A DNA stretch of 64,000 bases from Rhodotorula mucilaginosa (GCA_034406715.1 CP137879.1:248001-312000); one strand, 5' to 3'; shown: positions 23,191 to 34,602, numbered from the stretch's first letter. The notes: generated by a model not told the origin, from the sequence alone. Made by a program: numbers and translations.

Positions 23191-24339
23191 GGTGCGTCAC
23201 TGTACGCTATAGCGGTGGGAGCGACGGGCGAGATCGATGGAGAGCAAGGTACGCGCGCTTCCGAGCGAGAATTTCGAAGACGCGCCGCGACGTGAGCAAG
23301 TGGCTGGCTCAGGGGAGGCTTAAGGCGAGCCTATACCAATTGACCGAATTGTAATCGGATTACCTTTGAAGTCGATTACAATCGTCTCGCAAATGCCTAC
23401 CTCCTCATCACTGGGTTCAGACCAGACATGGGCTACACCTCGGAAGGAATCTTGTACCGGCTCGTGAGCTCCTCCGACCAGTATGAATGCGCGTCCGGAG
23501 CTCGAATCGTTCTCGAATCCAAATCTCGTTCGACCCGATCCGAGACTATCACGCGGACCTCTCCGTCACTGCACTCTATCGCCGGAGCACCTCTACTCTC
23601 TGTTGGGCAGACTCGATACACTGGCTGGCTTTCGTATGTGCTGGTCCGAAGCCGTTCCGAGATGTTTTCGAAGAAGGAGCGCCATCGACCTTTACGGAAG
23701 CAGCCACTCCCTCCACCGATGCCGTCCTCTCGCATACAATGGCGCACTCTCGAGCCAGTGATGCGCGCGGGGGACAGAGTCTCGCTTTGAGCTTGCGCTT
23801 GCGCCGAACCCCCTTCTCCTCGCAACGCCGCAACGCAGGGTAGGTGCCGCCGCAATTTGCCACCGCCTCCTCCTCCCCGCTTCGGGCGCTCGCACACCCC
23901 ATGTCTTGTATCTTGTCTGAAACATATCTTTGGAGCCATCGCTGAGATCGCTGCTGCGTCCAAATCCAAGCGAGTGAGGTACCTGCTCGATATTGAGTTT
24001 TGGATTCTCGGCCAGTTCTGTTTGAGACGATCCGGGTTGCGGCGCTAGTTGCTGCTGTTTCTATAGACAGTTCCCTGTACTGTGGGCGCTGACTCTCATG
24101 GCGGTCAAAGGGATTCCGCGGCTGTGTTGCACCGATACGACGTCCCCCTCGGCTTGTCCGCGCACCTCAAGGGGCCCGAGCGTTACTTCTTATCGCGCGC
24201 TTCCAGGCGTCGCCCGAGGCTCTGAACCGCCTGTTCAGCTTTCGTCTCTCTCTCTACCTTCAGAGCTGGTATAGTCGCTCGCGGTACTTGCCTTTCTGAG
24301 ACTTCTCCCACCCGGACATCCTTCCCAAAGTCAGACCGC
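23191..24339. other. Intergenic region between divergent MCM4 and membrane-protein genes
   Basis: About 1.15 kb. Short plus-strand frames around 23393-23800 start with ATG but have no recognisable product, and no convincing splice model was found. A 9-bp inverted repeat lies at 23349-23381. The region probably contains two promoters. Confidence 0.45.
23349..23381. repeat. Perfect 9-bp inverted repeat upstream of MCM4
   Basis: TTGTAATCG at 23349-23357 is mirrored by CGATTACAA at 23373-23381 with a 15-base spacer. It lies about 160 bases upstream of the MCM4 start codon. It could be a dimeric protein-binding site; nothing in the sequence proves function. Confidence 0.45.
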
Positions 24340-26399
24340 ATGGACACATTCGCCAGCAGGTCGCTAAATACAATCAGCTACATCTCGCCAGGTTCGTACA
24401 GCGTGCAAAACTGTGTCGCGAAACCCCGGCTTACACAGGCCCTCCACAGCGAATCGAAACGTCTTTCCGAAGCTCTGCAATGCCGCCGGGTGGACGGACG
24501 TCAACGCCTACTGTGCGAAGGGGACGGAGGAGCTCTGCTGCGGTCTCTGCCCAAACGTGGTGCTCATTGTCTCGGATGCACAAAGCAACGGTCCAGACTG
24601 ACCCGAATTCGGTACAACAGACAAATGTCAACGGACCCGGCCAGTTCATTTGGGCAATCGTCTCGTACGGCATTGCCGCCGTCGCCTATACTTGTGAGAG
24701 TTTCCCATTCGGCTGTCGCTTCCAAGGCTCTCTTCTCGATGCTGATGTGACCGTGCAACAAACAGTGGCTCCGAGCGAGGTTTGGGGCGTCGCGGTCATG
24801 CAGAACCTCAATGCGCACTGTTTCATCGTGGCGGGGATGACCAGGGTGATGGCGGGCGCCGAGACGGGCGCAATGGCCAAGTACATGACTCAGTTCTTGT
24901 GGCCGCAAGCGCTCGGATTCGTCTTCATCATGTCGCCGGCGATTTTGGCGCCGCAATGGTCAAAGGCAAGTCTGCCGCGGCGTGCCGTCCCGTGATCCTT
25001 GACGGCCCAGATTCCGAGTCTGACGCAGCGTTTCTTTGTACAGGTCGGCAAAACTAGGGCAGACATGGAGAGGAAGCTTTACCGCCGGCACAACCGGCTA
25101 CCGCATCAGGCGTCGCGGGAGCATCTCCGGGAAGTCGAGAAGACTCTGCTCAAGAAGCACCACACGACCTGGGGCTGGCCAATCTTTACCTTCTGGTGCG
25201 CTACAGATTAGGTGCGACAAACGCGATCAGCAGCACTCACCCAAAGCTTGTATCTGCGTGCAGGTTCCTCAGCATGGTGGGCTCGAATTTGCCACATATT
25301 GGTCTTGCCCCCGTATTAAACCATGCCTGCGCAGATCGCCTGGACCATCCTATTCATCTACGTCAACAACGGTGGACTTCGCTTCTACCAGTCGAACTGC
25401 GAGGGCAAACTGGACTACACGCTGTCGCCAAACGTAGCGAGTTGAGTCGTATTTTTCCGGCGGCACAGAGTTATGCTGAGAGCTGACCTTACGGTTGCAG
25501 CCTGTATCCTTGGCGGTATTGCATGGGTACTCTTGGCCTTTGACGGTTGGCTACTCATGCAGAAGCCCGAGAACCGGCTCGGCGGGAGCGACTAGTCAGT
25601 CGCAAGCGCGGCCTTCTCAGGCGTCGCCGACAGTTGCGACTAACACCACTCTCCTCCCTGTCATACAGCATCATCGAACACTGGTTCCCGCGTAAGACCC
25701 GATCTGCTGGAGAGCATCGCCGCTTGGAACGGCGGATCACCGTTGGCGTGACGGGTTTTCTCTTCCTGCTCTGGCTCGTTCTGAACCTTTGGCTGTACAT
25801 TGAGGGATTGAACAAATTCTTGCTGAGTGGCGCAGACTTCCTCACTTTCGGTCAGGTCGAACAGGTGCGCTGAGAGTCGGCTCCCCAGAGTATCGTCATG
25901 GAGGGGCCGCGACTGACCATCTCCGGCTGCTCAGTTGACTGCCCTCTTCCCCGACTTTCTCGCGCTCTACCTCGGAATCCACGGCTATCTCAAGAGTCGA
26001 GACGAGCTGCGAGAGACGCGCGAACGCCTCACAGCCACTGAAGCTTCGCGCCGGAGCAGTGCCCGTGCGAGCCAAGAGGAGAGCGAACCGAGACTGTCGG
26101 GAGAGACCTATCGCGGAGCGTTCGACCTGCCGCGTCCTCCCACTATCGGTTCCTTCAAAGACCTGAAGCGGAACAGCTTCTGGCACGACGACAATCTGAA
26201 CCGCCTCATTACCAGCAGCTCCGGCGCCTCGGATCCCCACGAGCGAGGTCGCCACGCCTCGGTCCGCGCGAGCGGTGCCGAACCGAATCCCGAGTCTGCC
26301 GGCAATGAGATGCACAACCTAAGGCACCGCAGCCGCTCCAATGGCCGTCCCGCGACGTTTGGTCGTACATCGTTCGCAACCTTGACGCCGCAGCCTTAA
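24340..26399 (+). CDS. Multi-pass membrane protein of unknown function with Cys-rich N-terminus
   Basis: About eight exons join into one frame ending at a TAA at 26397-26399. The N-terminus (start 24340) leads to a Cys-rich segment containing CNAAGW, AYCAKGTEEL and CCGLCPN, likely luminal or extracellular. Several hydrophobic spans follow, including FIWAIVSYGIAAVAY, ALGFVFIMSPAIL, MIAWTILFIYVNN, ILGGIAWVLLAFDGWLL, VTGFLFLLWLVLNLWLYI and FPDFLALYLGIHGYL. The C-terminal tail is hydrophilic, Ser/Arg-rich and probably cytosolic. One junction near 24966 uses a GC donor (AAG|GCAAGT), which matches the known GC-AG consensus. I do not recognise the family. The layout resembles fungal orphan seven-pass proteins or channel-like proteins. 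Confidence 0.6.
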
Positions 26400-26480
26400 G
26401 TCCTAAGGAACACTGTTCCGCAACGCCGATAAGATCTCTGAGGGAGTTCATAGCAAGGTGAATAGCCCCCAGTTTACAGA

Positions 26481-27736
26481 TCATGTAGAGCTACCTGCCC
26501 CTTTGCGATTTGACATTGTTCGAAAGATGGCAAATGCCCTGTTCAAGTCCGAGTCTCCTGCACAGACACACGCGAGGTGAGCATGACTTGTCAAGAACAG
26601 AGAGCGGGTTCGGTACTTGCGGTACGCACCAAAGTCCGGCAAACCCTTGTATCCTTCCTCGGTGAGCAGATCCTGAATGCGTTGCAAGCCCGCGAGTTTT
26701 GCCTTGCGGTCTCCACCGCCGCCGTACCGGAAAGACTGCGAGATCGCCTTGATCTCTCTTCTTCGTGCATCGCTTCGCGCGACGTCGTCTGGAGATGCCG
26801 AACAGACGGGGCAGAGGCAAGCGTCGAAACCGAAATGTGTGCGGAGCTGCTGCCTTCGCTCGGCGGCAGAGCTCGTGATGAGGCCAGGCAAATATTCGAT
26901 GCTGAGCTCGCTCGACTGAGGAATGTCGGTTACAGAATACACCTCCATGCGAAGAGTCGAGTACTGTCAATCACAGAGGGTTTAGCACCTTTCCCGCCAC
27001 CCCCCGCGATGAAAATTCCGTACATTCATGGCCTGAGCGCAATTCGGAGCGCAGCTGTGGTTGATTCTGGCGAGCAGGAGATACGCAGCGATGAGCATGT
27101 CTGAGCCGGATCAGCAGGCGGAGAGCAGAGCACGACCCACCGTGCGATTTTGGGAAAGACCATGCCGGCGACGCCCTTGGAAGCGCCTTGCGCGTCGAGC
27201 AGAGGGATGCTGAAGCCGTTGGTCGCCCGCTTTGCTCGAATGTCGTCCAGGTTCCCAACGGCGCCCGTTCCCTCGGTCCGCGCCAGGTCCATAAAGACTT
27301 TCTGCTCGGTCGGACTCATCGCCTCGAACAGGCGCCGGGCCTCCTCCTCGCTCAGGTTGTTGGGCCAGATGCACAAGGGTCGCTCGGCGATGAGGCGCTC
27401 CCCTCGCTCGATCGGTCTCGAGGCGACGGCGCCGGAGCCTTTGCCTCCGAACGATTCGACCTTCCAAGGCGGCGAAGTGAGCCGCTCGTCGTCGCCTTCC
27501 TCGTCGATCGCAGCGTGAGCGAGCACGACGCCAAACACGAGCGGCAGCAGGTCGGCAGCGACGCTTGGCACATGGTTCGCGGCGAGGTTCGCAGACGCCG
27601 CTGCTGTCGAGGCTGCTCCTGCTGATGAAGACGCGGCGCCAGCGGATGCGCCCCAGAAGAGCCTGCGTCTGCTGCTGAGCGGGCCAGCCTGCGGTCGGTT
27701 ATTTGCGCGCAAGACTCTAGCGGCACTTCGCAGCAT
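26481..27736 (-). CDS. SET-domain protein (SMYD/SET5-like), possibly mitochondrial
   Basis: Probable protein lysine methyltransferase. The start at 27736 gives MLRSAARVLRANNRPQ, an Arg-rich amphipathic N-terminus, followed by an Ala-rich stretch and a hydrophobic segment, LLPLVFGVVLAHAAI. The SET core follows: GKGSGAVASRPIERGERLI, then the cofactor and substrate motif INHSCAPNCAQAMN made by an exon junction near 27066, and SSELSIEYLPG. A post-SET-like cysteine group reads FGFDACLCPVCS. There is no MYND finger. The last exon is short, with its stop at 26481-26483. Introns are GT-AG and the phases match. The substrate cannot be told from sequence. Mitochondrial targeting is an inference from composition only. 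Confidence 0.78.
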
Positions 27737-29333
27737 ATCGAGCGGGTCGCGGTCCGTCAAGAGCGAGCGAGCGATGTTGGGTGAGGCGGCGTCTGGTCTC
27801 TCTCCTCTCTTCCTCCGCCTCTCCACACAATGCTACGGAGGGTGCATCGGCTGCTACAGACGGCGAGTGCTTCCAGTTTCCGCATCTCGAACGCCGCTTG
27901 CAAGACCTCCGCTCTCGGTTGTTGACGGCTCCGCCACCGCCAACCACTGACGCCGAGTCGGGACGGTTTCCTGCTCAGCAAACCCGCTCATGCTCGGGCG
28001 CCATACCCATCTGCGGGCTTTTCGGTGGCAGTATGCATGCGCCCGCCCTGTCGGCCCTCGCGTTGCGGGCCGCGCAGCCTTTTTCGCCCGTTTCCGCCCC
28101 GACAATGCTTCTGCTACGCCGTCTTTCGTACGTCGCCACATTCGATCTGCTGCTCGTTCCTGAGCAGCCGCATAGGTCAGGTCGTCAATCCCCCTCCACA
28201 TCATCGCTCTCGCACTCTCCTACTTCGGCGCAGAGCTCGCCGCGTTTCGCAACCTTTCCGACAGCGCGAACCTTTGCTAAATGTGATCGATACGCTCCAT
28301 GCCAGGCAGTCCCTCGTCCCTTGGCCGCTGGATACGTACGTGAAAATGCTCGCGCGCTTGCGGTCAACCTTTCGCCGCTGCCGCTCCGGGCCTGCGCGAG
28401 CTTCCCGGCCATGATTCCGTCCCTGCTCGAAAGAGTACAGTTGCTGTCAGACCGGACGCGCACGTGTACAGCTCAGACCCGACCAAGTATCCATGCGTCC
28501 AGACCTGATCCCCCTTTGATCCGCAACCCAGCCGGGCGACGTCGCAAGCTTATCCCGCGCGTGATCATTTGCAGTCAATGAATTCAATTTCCACAGGCAC
28601 CAATCGCCCTCACTCGAGGCTCCGAATGTGCAGCAGTAGACCGGCAACAGACTTGCTCAAGAGCTGGCGCAAGGCAAGACTCGAGTCCCAACTTGGCCAA
28701 GCCAGCTTGACGAATGACGATCCCCTCAGGATTAAAAAGAGGCTGAGACACTCCAAGAGCTGATCGTGACGTAGGTCTGCTCGCGTGGTTGTATTAAAAC
28801 GCGGGGCGAAGCTTTGACGCTCACCCGGCCGCGGAGATTTGCCTGCGATTCCGTCTCTTGACCGGTCTGGCACCGTGTAAGTTACTGCGTACACTGTGGG
28901 AAGTGATGCTCATGGAACCCCGGCAAGAAAGTCGGCAGGCGGATAAGAGCCGTATTAAACGAAAAAGGAGCTTACATTCAAAATTGAAGGCAAGCGGCGG
29001 CTCGAGGCGAGGAGCACCCGCCGATCGACGTCCCCTGTGGATCGGACGCGGCGACCCTCGTCCGGTTTAGAAATGTGGAGGTGATCTGGCCTATGCAAAG
29101 CAGCTCGGTCGTGCAGCAGCGCCCGCATCGGTGACCCAGCATACCGCGCCGACGTCGCAAGCAGTCACTCGCCGCCCTTGCTCGAACCCACAGCGTGTTC
29201 GGTTCCGCCCTTGGTTCGGGATCCGCATCCGGTCGGACCACGCCGCTCTCTCGGTCGCCCGCTTCTCCGACCTGCTTCCGAGCTCACCCGCCGCTACACG
29301 AGTAATAGCACGGACGGTGACAAGTACAACGAG
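27737..29333. other. Intergenic region between SET-domain gene and White Collar gene
   Basis: About 1.6 kb between divergent genes. A long plus-strand frame (about 27781-28581) lacks an early ATG and any domain, and its composition is unremarkable, so it is not called. The region likely contains both promoters. Confidence 0.5.
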
Positions 29334-32300
29334 ATGGACTCGCGGGTCGACGACGCGTACTGGTCGTACGGCGGCGGCATGGACGATTCAGACCTTGCTG
29401 CGACGCTCGGCGGTCTCTCGCCTGCGATGGGCGGCGGGACTCCGTCCGGCGTGACGGGCCTGAGTCGACCAGGCGGACCACTGCAACGTACAGTCAGCGA
29501 GGAGGTGCAGCACGCGTTGGGCGCCAGTCTCGGCTACGCCGCCGCCGCGGGCTCCAACGTCGCCGGAACCTCGTCGGGAGGGCGCAGCAGCGGCGCCGCG
29601 TACAGCACGTTCGACCCGATGGACCACGCACGATTGTCGCCGTCGGCATTCGATCCGAGCACGTTCTCGAGGCAGTTTACCCTGCCAAAGTTTGCGAGTG
29701 GCGGTCCTTCTGACCCGTTCGGGCTCGGAGTCGGCGTGACAGATCCTCCCTCTGGGTGCGTTGCCTTTCCTCGGGGCTGCTTCACTTTCGAAGGGATGCT
29801 CATGCCCTTCCGACCCGCAGGTCCGGATTCTCGCCGCTCCCGTACGGTTACGAGTTCGGTGGCTCCAACACCACGCCCCGGAACGAGATTCCGCCTCAAG
29901 CGTCGCCTTTCTACACGTCCAACGCTTACGGCGCACAGCAGAGTTACCCTTCCGGTAGCATGCAGCAGTCCGACACGGCGGCCCGGAAACAGAAGCAGCG
30001 GCAGACGCCGTCTTCCTACCCTGCATCGACAGCTGCTTCTTCCGTCGCCTCGTCCTCGGGCGTCGCCTACACGTCGACGATGCCCTCCTCTATAGCTCCA
30101 GCTTTCACGACCAGTCAAGCTCGTCCTACTGCCGCTCAGGCACAGCTGTATCAGCCGACGTCGGCCGAGCTCGAATCGCCCGTTTACGCCCCGTACGGAT
30201 CGTCGGTCATCAGCGTCAATTCGTCTTCCAGCACCGCGTACAAGATGCCGTCGCTCTCGCACAACTTGCCGCCAGCGCAGCCTCCAACCGAGGTCTTTAA
30301 CCCGACAGCCCTCGGCCTGCCGGCGCCACCTGCTCCCGGAGCGAGCAGCAACTTTGCCGGGCTGTACTCCTCTAGCGGTTTCGACATGCTCGGAGTGTTG
30401 GCCCGCGTCGCAGCTCGGCCAAATCCGCAGATCCAGGTGCGCTTCCGACTCTGCCCCCGTTCGGCTCAGACATCACGCCCTCGAAGGCGGCTCTGACCTC
30501 TTCCCGCTGGGCAGATCGGACCCGTCGATTCTTCGTGCGCGTTCGCAGTCGTCGACGCCCGTCGCTTCGATCAGCCCTTGGTCTTTGTCAGCGACACGTT
30601 CGTCAAGATGACGGGCTACTCGAACGAGGAAATCATTGGCCGCAATTGCCGGTTCCTTCAGACACCTGGCGGCGGTACCGTCCAAGGAGCGCCGCGCAAG
30701 TACACCGACGGCAATGCAGCTGTGCGTGCACACCTCTGTCGAAACCTCACTCAGGCGCAGCAAAGCTGACGATTCTTCCGACTCCCATAGTGGCACATGC
30801 GCCAGCACATTCAGGCTGGCAAAGAAAGTCAATCGAGTCTCATCAACTACACCAAAGCCGGCCGACCTTTCATCAACCTCGTAACCATGTGAGCTTCTCC
30901 GCAAACTGTCTCGCCCAAACTAGAGACTGACCTCTCTCTTCAGCATTCCGATCTGCTGGGATACGGAAGAGATCGCCTACTTTGTCGGCTTCCAGGTCGA
31001 CTTGGTCGACCAGCCCAACGCCATCCTCGACAGGATGCGCGACGGCACCTACGTCGTCAATTATTCTCTGGTGGGCAACGCCTACAACTCGGCCATCATC
31101 CGGAATCCCACCATGCCGTCGATCTCCTCCGCCACCGACTCGAACAAGACTGTCTCGATGCAAGCCGTCGAAGCTGGCGGAGCTGCCGATGGCGGCGACG
31201 ATTGGGCGATGGTCGATGACTCGCCCGAGCCGGCGGTGCGAACGAGTCCGCCGACGAACGGGCAAGTTGCGGGTGCCGCGTCGGGCTCGAACGGCCTCGC
31301 TGCACCGCCCAAGAACGGCAGCATCGGCAGTACTGGTTACCAGAAACCTTCGCCGGGCGCTCAAATGAGCGGAGCCTACGGAGAGGCGTCCGACAAGACC
31401 GACGATGCCCTGCTCGACATCGTCGCTTCGAGCAAGATGGACGCCCTCGACAACGAGATTGACCGTCGGGCGTTCCACAAGTTCCTCCTCGCGCAGGCGG
31501 ACGACCTCGTGCACGTCTTGAGTTTGAAGGGCTCGCTGCTCTACTGCTCTCCCGCCGTGGCCAAGGTGCTCGAATACGATGCGAGCGAGCTCGTCGGCGC
31601 GACCCTCGCGTCCCTTTGCCACCCTTCCGACGTCGTGCCGGTCATGCGTCAGCTCAAGGACGCATCGATCGTGTCCAACTCGATTGTCAAGCTGTTGTAC
31701 CGCGTCCGACGCAAGCACTCGGGCTACGTTTGGATCGAGGCGATCGGCAAGCTGCACATCGAACCGGGCAAGGGTCGCAAGTGTGTCATCGCCATCGCAC
31801 GACCACGCGACGTGATGCAGATGAACTGGAACGAGCTGCGTCAAGCTGGCGGTCTCGGCGACACCGAGTTCTTCGCCAAGGTCGACCTGCGCGGGACGAT
31901 CCTGACGGCGACGCAAGGGACTGCTTCTGTCCTGGGATACTCGTCGCAAGAGCTCAGTGAGTACAGACTTGATAGCCTGTGCTTTCGCTATCCGCGGGCT
32001 AACGCATCGCTCTTGCTTCAGTCGGTTCGACTTTCCTCGATATTGCGTTGCCGGAGCATCGCCAGAGCTTGGAAATCGCGCTGCAACAAGCTCAACTCGG
32101 TGCTCCGTCTACGCTCCGCTACAAAGTCCGCACTCGTCGCGGCATGAGCGAAGTGGTCACCAGTAAGTGTATCGCGATGATGTCGCTCGAGTGCTCCGCT
32201 CACGTCTCGACTCTCCTTCTCAGGGTTTTACCCGCGTCACCCCGAGGTGGAAGAGGAGAGTGCACCCGTCACTTCTCGCGCGCCTATGCACATCTCGGTC

Positions 32301-33183
32301 ATCACTCAGACGAACGAAGTCTCTTCCGAAGAGCGGAAATCGCGCGGAGGTTTCAGCCTCGCCGCTCCCGTTTACGTCTCTGTGCCCGGACAGTCCCCGG
32401 CGGGTTCCGACGCCGATTCGAGCGCGTCCGGCAGTAACCACAGCAGTCGCGAAGGCAGCACGACTGCGCCTGCCTTCCAGAGCACGTTCAAGACGCTCGT
32501 CCACCCGAGTTCCGTCAGTGACAACGTGTTCGACGAGCTCGAGACGCGCCGTCCGACGAGCTGGCAGTTCGAGCTTCATCAGCGTGAGTCCCAGGCGTCT
32601 TGCAGCATGCGTGTCCTTCACAGCAGAAGACTGACCCAGACCTGGTACCCGCTGCAGTCCAGAACATGAACAAGAAGCTCCGCGACGAGAAGGAATATCT
32701 TATCGCGACTCGCCGCAAGCGGGGCAGCGCGTCCCAGTCCGACTCGTCCAAGTCTCGGCAGTCTGGCAAGGCCCGCCGCACTTCGTCCGAGACTGGATCG
32801 CAAGCGTCTTCAAACGCGAACCGAATCTGCCAGAACTGCGGTCGCACCGACTCTCCCGAGTCAGTCCCTGCGGACCTATCTTTCACGAGACTCGAGTTAT
32901 TGACTAGGTGGTCTGCAGATGGCGAAGTGGACCGAACGGCAACAAGACGCTCTGCAACGCCTGCGGCCTGCGGTGGGCCAAGTCTCAAAAGCAGAGCACG
33001 GGCAGCAGCGGCTCGCCGAGCAACAGTCCGCTCCCGTCGCCGTCGTCCGCGATCGCTGCTTTCGCTCCGCTTTCCCTCTCTCCGCCGCAACAGGCCGGGA
33101 CGGCAGCCGCGCGCGCGTCGCCCCAATCTTTCATGTCCTCGCCCCCCAAGGTCGAGGAGAACTTCTCGCAGTACTCTGCTTAG
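29334..33183 (+). CDS. WC1: White Collar-1 blue-light photoreceptor and transcription factor
   Basis: Flavin-binding light sensor that acts with a WC-2 partner to activate light-induced genes. About eight exons join to roughly 1100 residues. The N-terminal 300 residues are low-complexity Ser/Pro/Gln-rich. The LOV domain is assembled across an intron: ARPNPQIQ joins [17 protein letters not shown], then GRNCRFLQ carries the flavin-adduct cysteine and GRPFINLVT follows. Two further PAS regions are visible ([47 protein letters not shown]). A coiled/basic region ([13 protein letters not shown]) precedes a GATA-type zinc finger, CQNC-x18-CNAC, ending [10 protein letters not shown]. The stop is at 33181-33183. 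The zinc finger spans an intron whose removal restores DSPEWRSGPNG, which supports the model strongly. Confidence 0.92.
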
Positions 33184-33422
33184 TGACGCATGCACATACG
33201 TGATATCTGTACGTACAGGCCGTACCCGCATTTAGCCCGCGTCTCGGCGCTCTGATGTACCTCTCATGACCCTCGTCCAAATCCGTCCTGTTTTTTGTAC
33301 CCTTGTTTCGCAAAACTCTCCCTCTTCTCCGTACCCGCAACATATTGTGCCACTTGCTACATATCGGTTGCAATGCTTTTCCCGTTTCTCCGAGGACGTC
33401 GGCGGACTTGACTGGGTTGCGC

Positions 33423-33431
33423 GCGTCACAC
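33423..33431 (+). repeat. Left target-site duplication of the transposon
   Basis: GCGTCACAC here is repeated exactly at 41925-41933, directly outside the two inverted-repeat ends. Assigning the ambiguous end bases to the flank gives 9 bp; the strictly minimal reading is 7 bp. Confidence 0.8.
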
Positions 33432-33512
33432 TCAGTGGGACACGTCGATTTCAGTTGCGCCTCGGATGCGCTCGGATGCGCCTGGATGCGCCTGGATGCG
33501 AGCAGGTTGCGC
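33432..33512 (+). repeat. Left terminal inverted repeat (81 bp)
   Basis: Begins TCAGTGGGACACG and is identical, in reverse complement, to 41844-41924 over all 81 positions compared by eye. It includes internal near-repeats of GGATGCGCCT and GGATGCGCT. Confidence 0.93.
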
Positions 33513-33765
33513 CTCTGCGGGAGAGGAGAGGAGGCTCGAGACCACCGTTTGCGAGCGGAATGCGACCAGCATGCGCCTCGAGACGGCGCATCAGGAACAG
33601 ATTTCTGCAGCCTGCTCGCATTCTTCCGCCAGTTTTCGGGATTTTTTTTATCAAATGGACCCGCTTGCGAGGACAATGCGAGCACTCTGCGAGCACCTTG
33701 CGCCTGTATCCGCTCGCACCTCTCGCGCATCTCTCTCGCATCTTTCTCGCATTGCATGCACGCCT

Positions 33766-33875
33766 GCACCTCGTCTGCGCCCCACCTGCGCCCCGTCTGC
33801 ACCCCGTCTGCGCCTCGCCTGCGCCCCGTCTGCACCCCGTCTGCGCCTCGCCTGCGCCCCGTCTGCATCCTGCTT
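33766..33875 (+). repeat. 11-bp minisatellite near the left end of the transposon
   Basis: About ten tandem copies of an 11-base unit of the form GCRCCYCRYCT, partly organised as a 33-base higher-order repeat (GCGCCCCGTCT, GCACCCCGTCT, GCGCCTCGCCT). It lies inside the element, just inward of the TGCGAG-rich sub-terminal region. Confidence 0.88.
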
Positions 33876-33981
33876 GCTCCTCGCTCCTCGCCCCGCTTCT
33901 CGTAGGCCTCCGCCTTTCTCAACCACGCCAAGACCACGTCAAGTCCCAGAGAGGCATAGCGACTCGTTGGTATTGCAGCGC

Positions 33982-34602
33982 CTAACCAGCACGCAGTCTG
34001 TCGGAGTTGCGTCGAGCGAGTTGGGCGTACTCGGAAGAGGTCTGCGGCAAAAGGAGGGCGGCGGACGAGTCAGAGATGGTCTACTTGGGCATCTCGAGCC
34101 GTAGGACATGGCGAGACTCACCATAGCGTTGTGTAGCAAGCAGAGCAGGAACTGGAAGGGGGCGAGGAGTGCGTCAGTAGAGCGACTTGGTCGGGTGCCA
34201 CGCCTCGAGAGGCCAAGTCCGCTCACCTCGACAGCGACTACTCAATCCGACCCTGTTGCGCATGGAAGACGTCAGCAGGTGATCAAACTATGCACTAAGG
34301 GTGCTCTGGAGGCAGGCAGAGCGGAGAGCTCGCTGTATCGCCGTGCAAGCACCTCTGGCATTCCGCGCGCCCGCCTTGCTCCATCTCGCCACGTTGACCT
34401 CCGTTCGGGGCTTGACCCAGCATGCCACAGCTCCGCGTCGTAGGTGCCTGGGCACGCACCGGGGGTCCTTGTGAGGAAGAGAAGAGGGGAAGCGGCGGTC
34501 GCACTCACGCGTCGAGTTGACATTCACCTCGGCGCCTCCTGCGCGCGTCTGGACCCCGTACGGCGCGTCTGTCGAGCAGTAGACGATCAAGACTATCTAA
34601 CA
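33982..34602 (-). other. Possible small spliced gene inside the transposon (uncertain)
   Basis: Several minus-strand segments are bounded by good splice signals. One could give FLLCLLHNAM joined to TSSEYAQLARRNSDRLRAG and a stop at 33982-33984. An ATG near 34602 could start it, but I could not join all pieces in one frame without guesswork. No family is recognised. It may be a third element gene, an untranslated transcript or chance. Confidence 0.25.

Noticed and set aside
23428-23790. Small plus-strand gene upstream of MCM4
   Set aside because: Three overlapping frames start with ATG or look partly ordered, but none has a recognisable product or a convincing splice model.
27781-28581. A 266-codon plus-strand open frame between the SET and White Collar genes
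   Set aside because: It begins at GTG rather than ATG, has no domain, and shows no codon bias clearly above the background of this G/C-rich region.
33131-33937. Repetitive protein (Arg-Arg-Gly-Ala-Asp-Gly repeats) on the minus strand
   Set aside because: It is a translation of the 11-bp minisatellite and the inverted-repeat end of the transposon.
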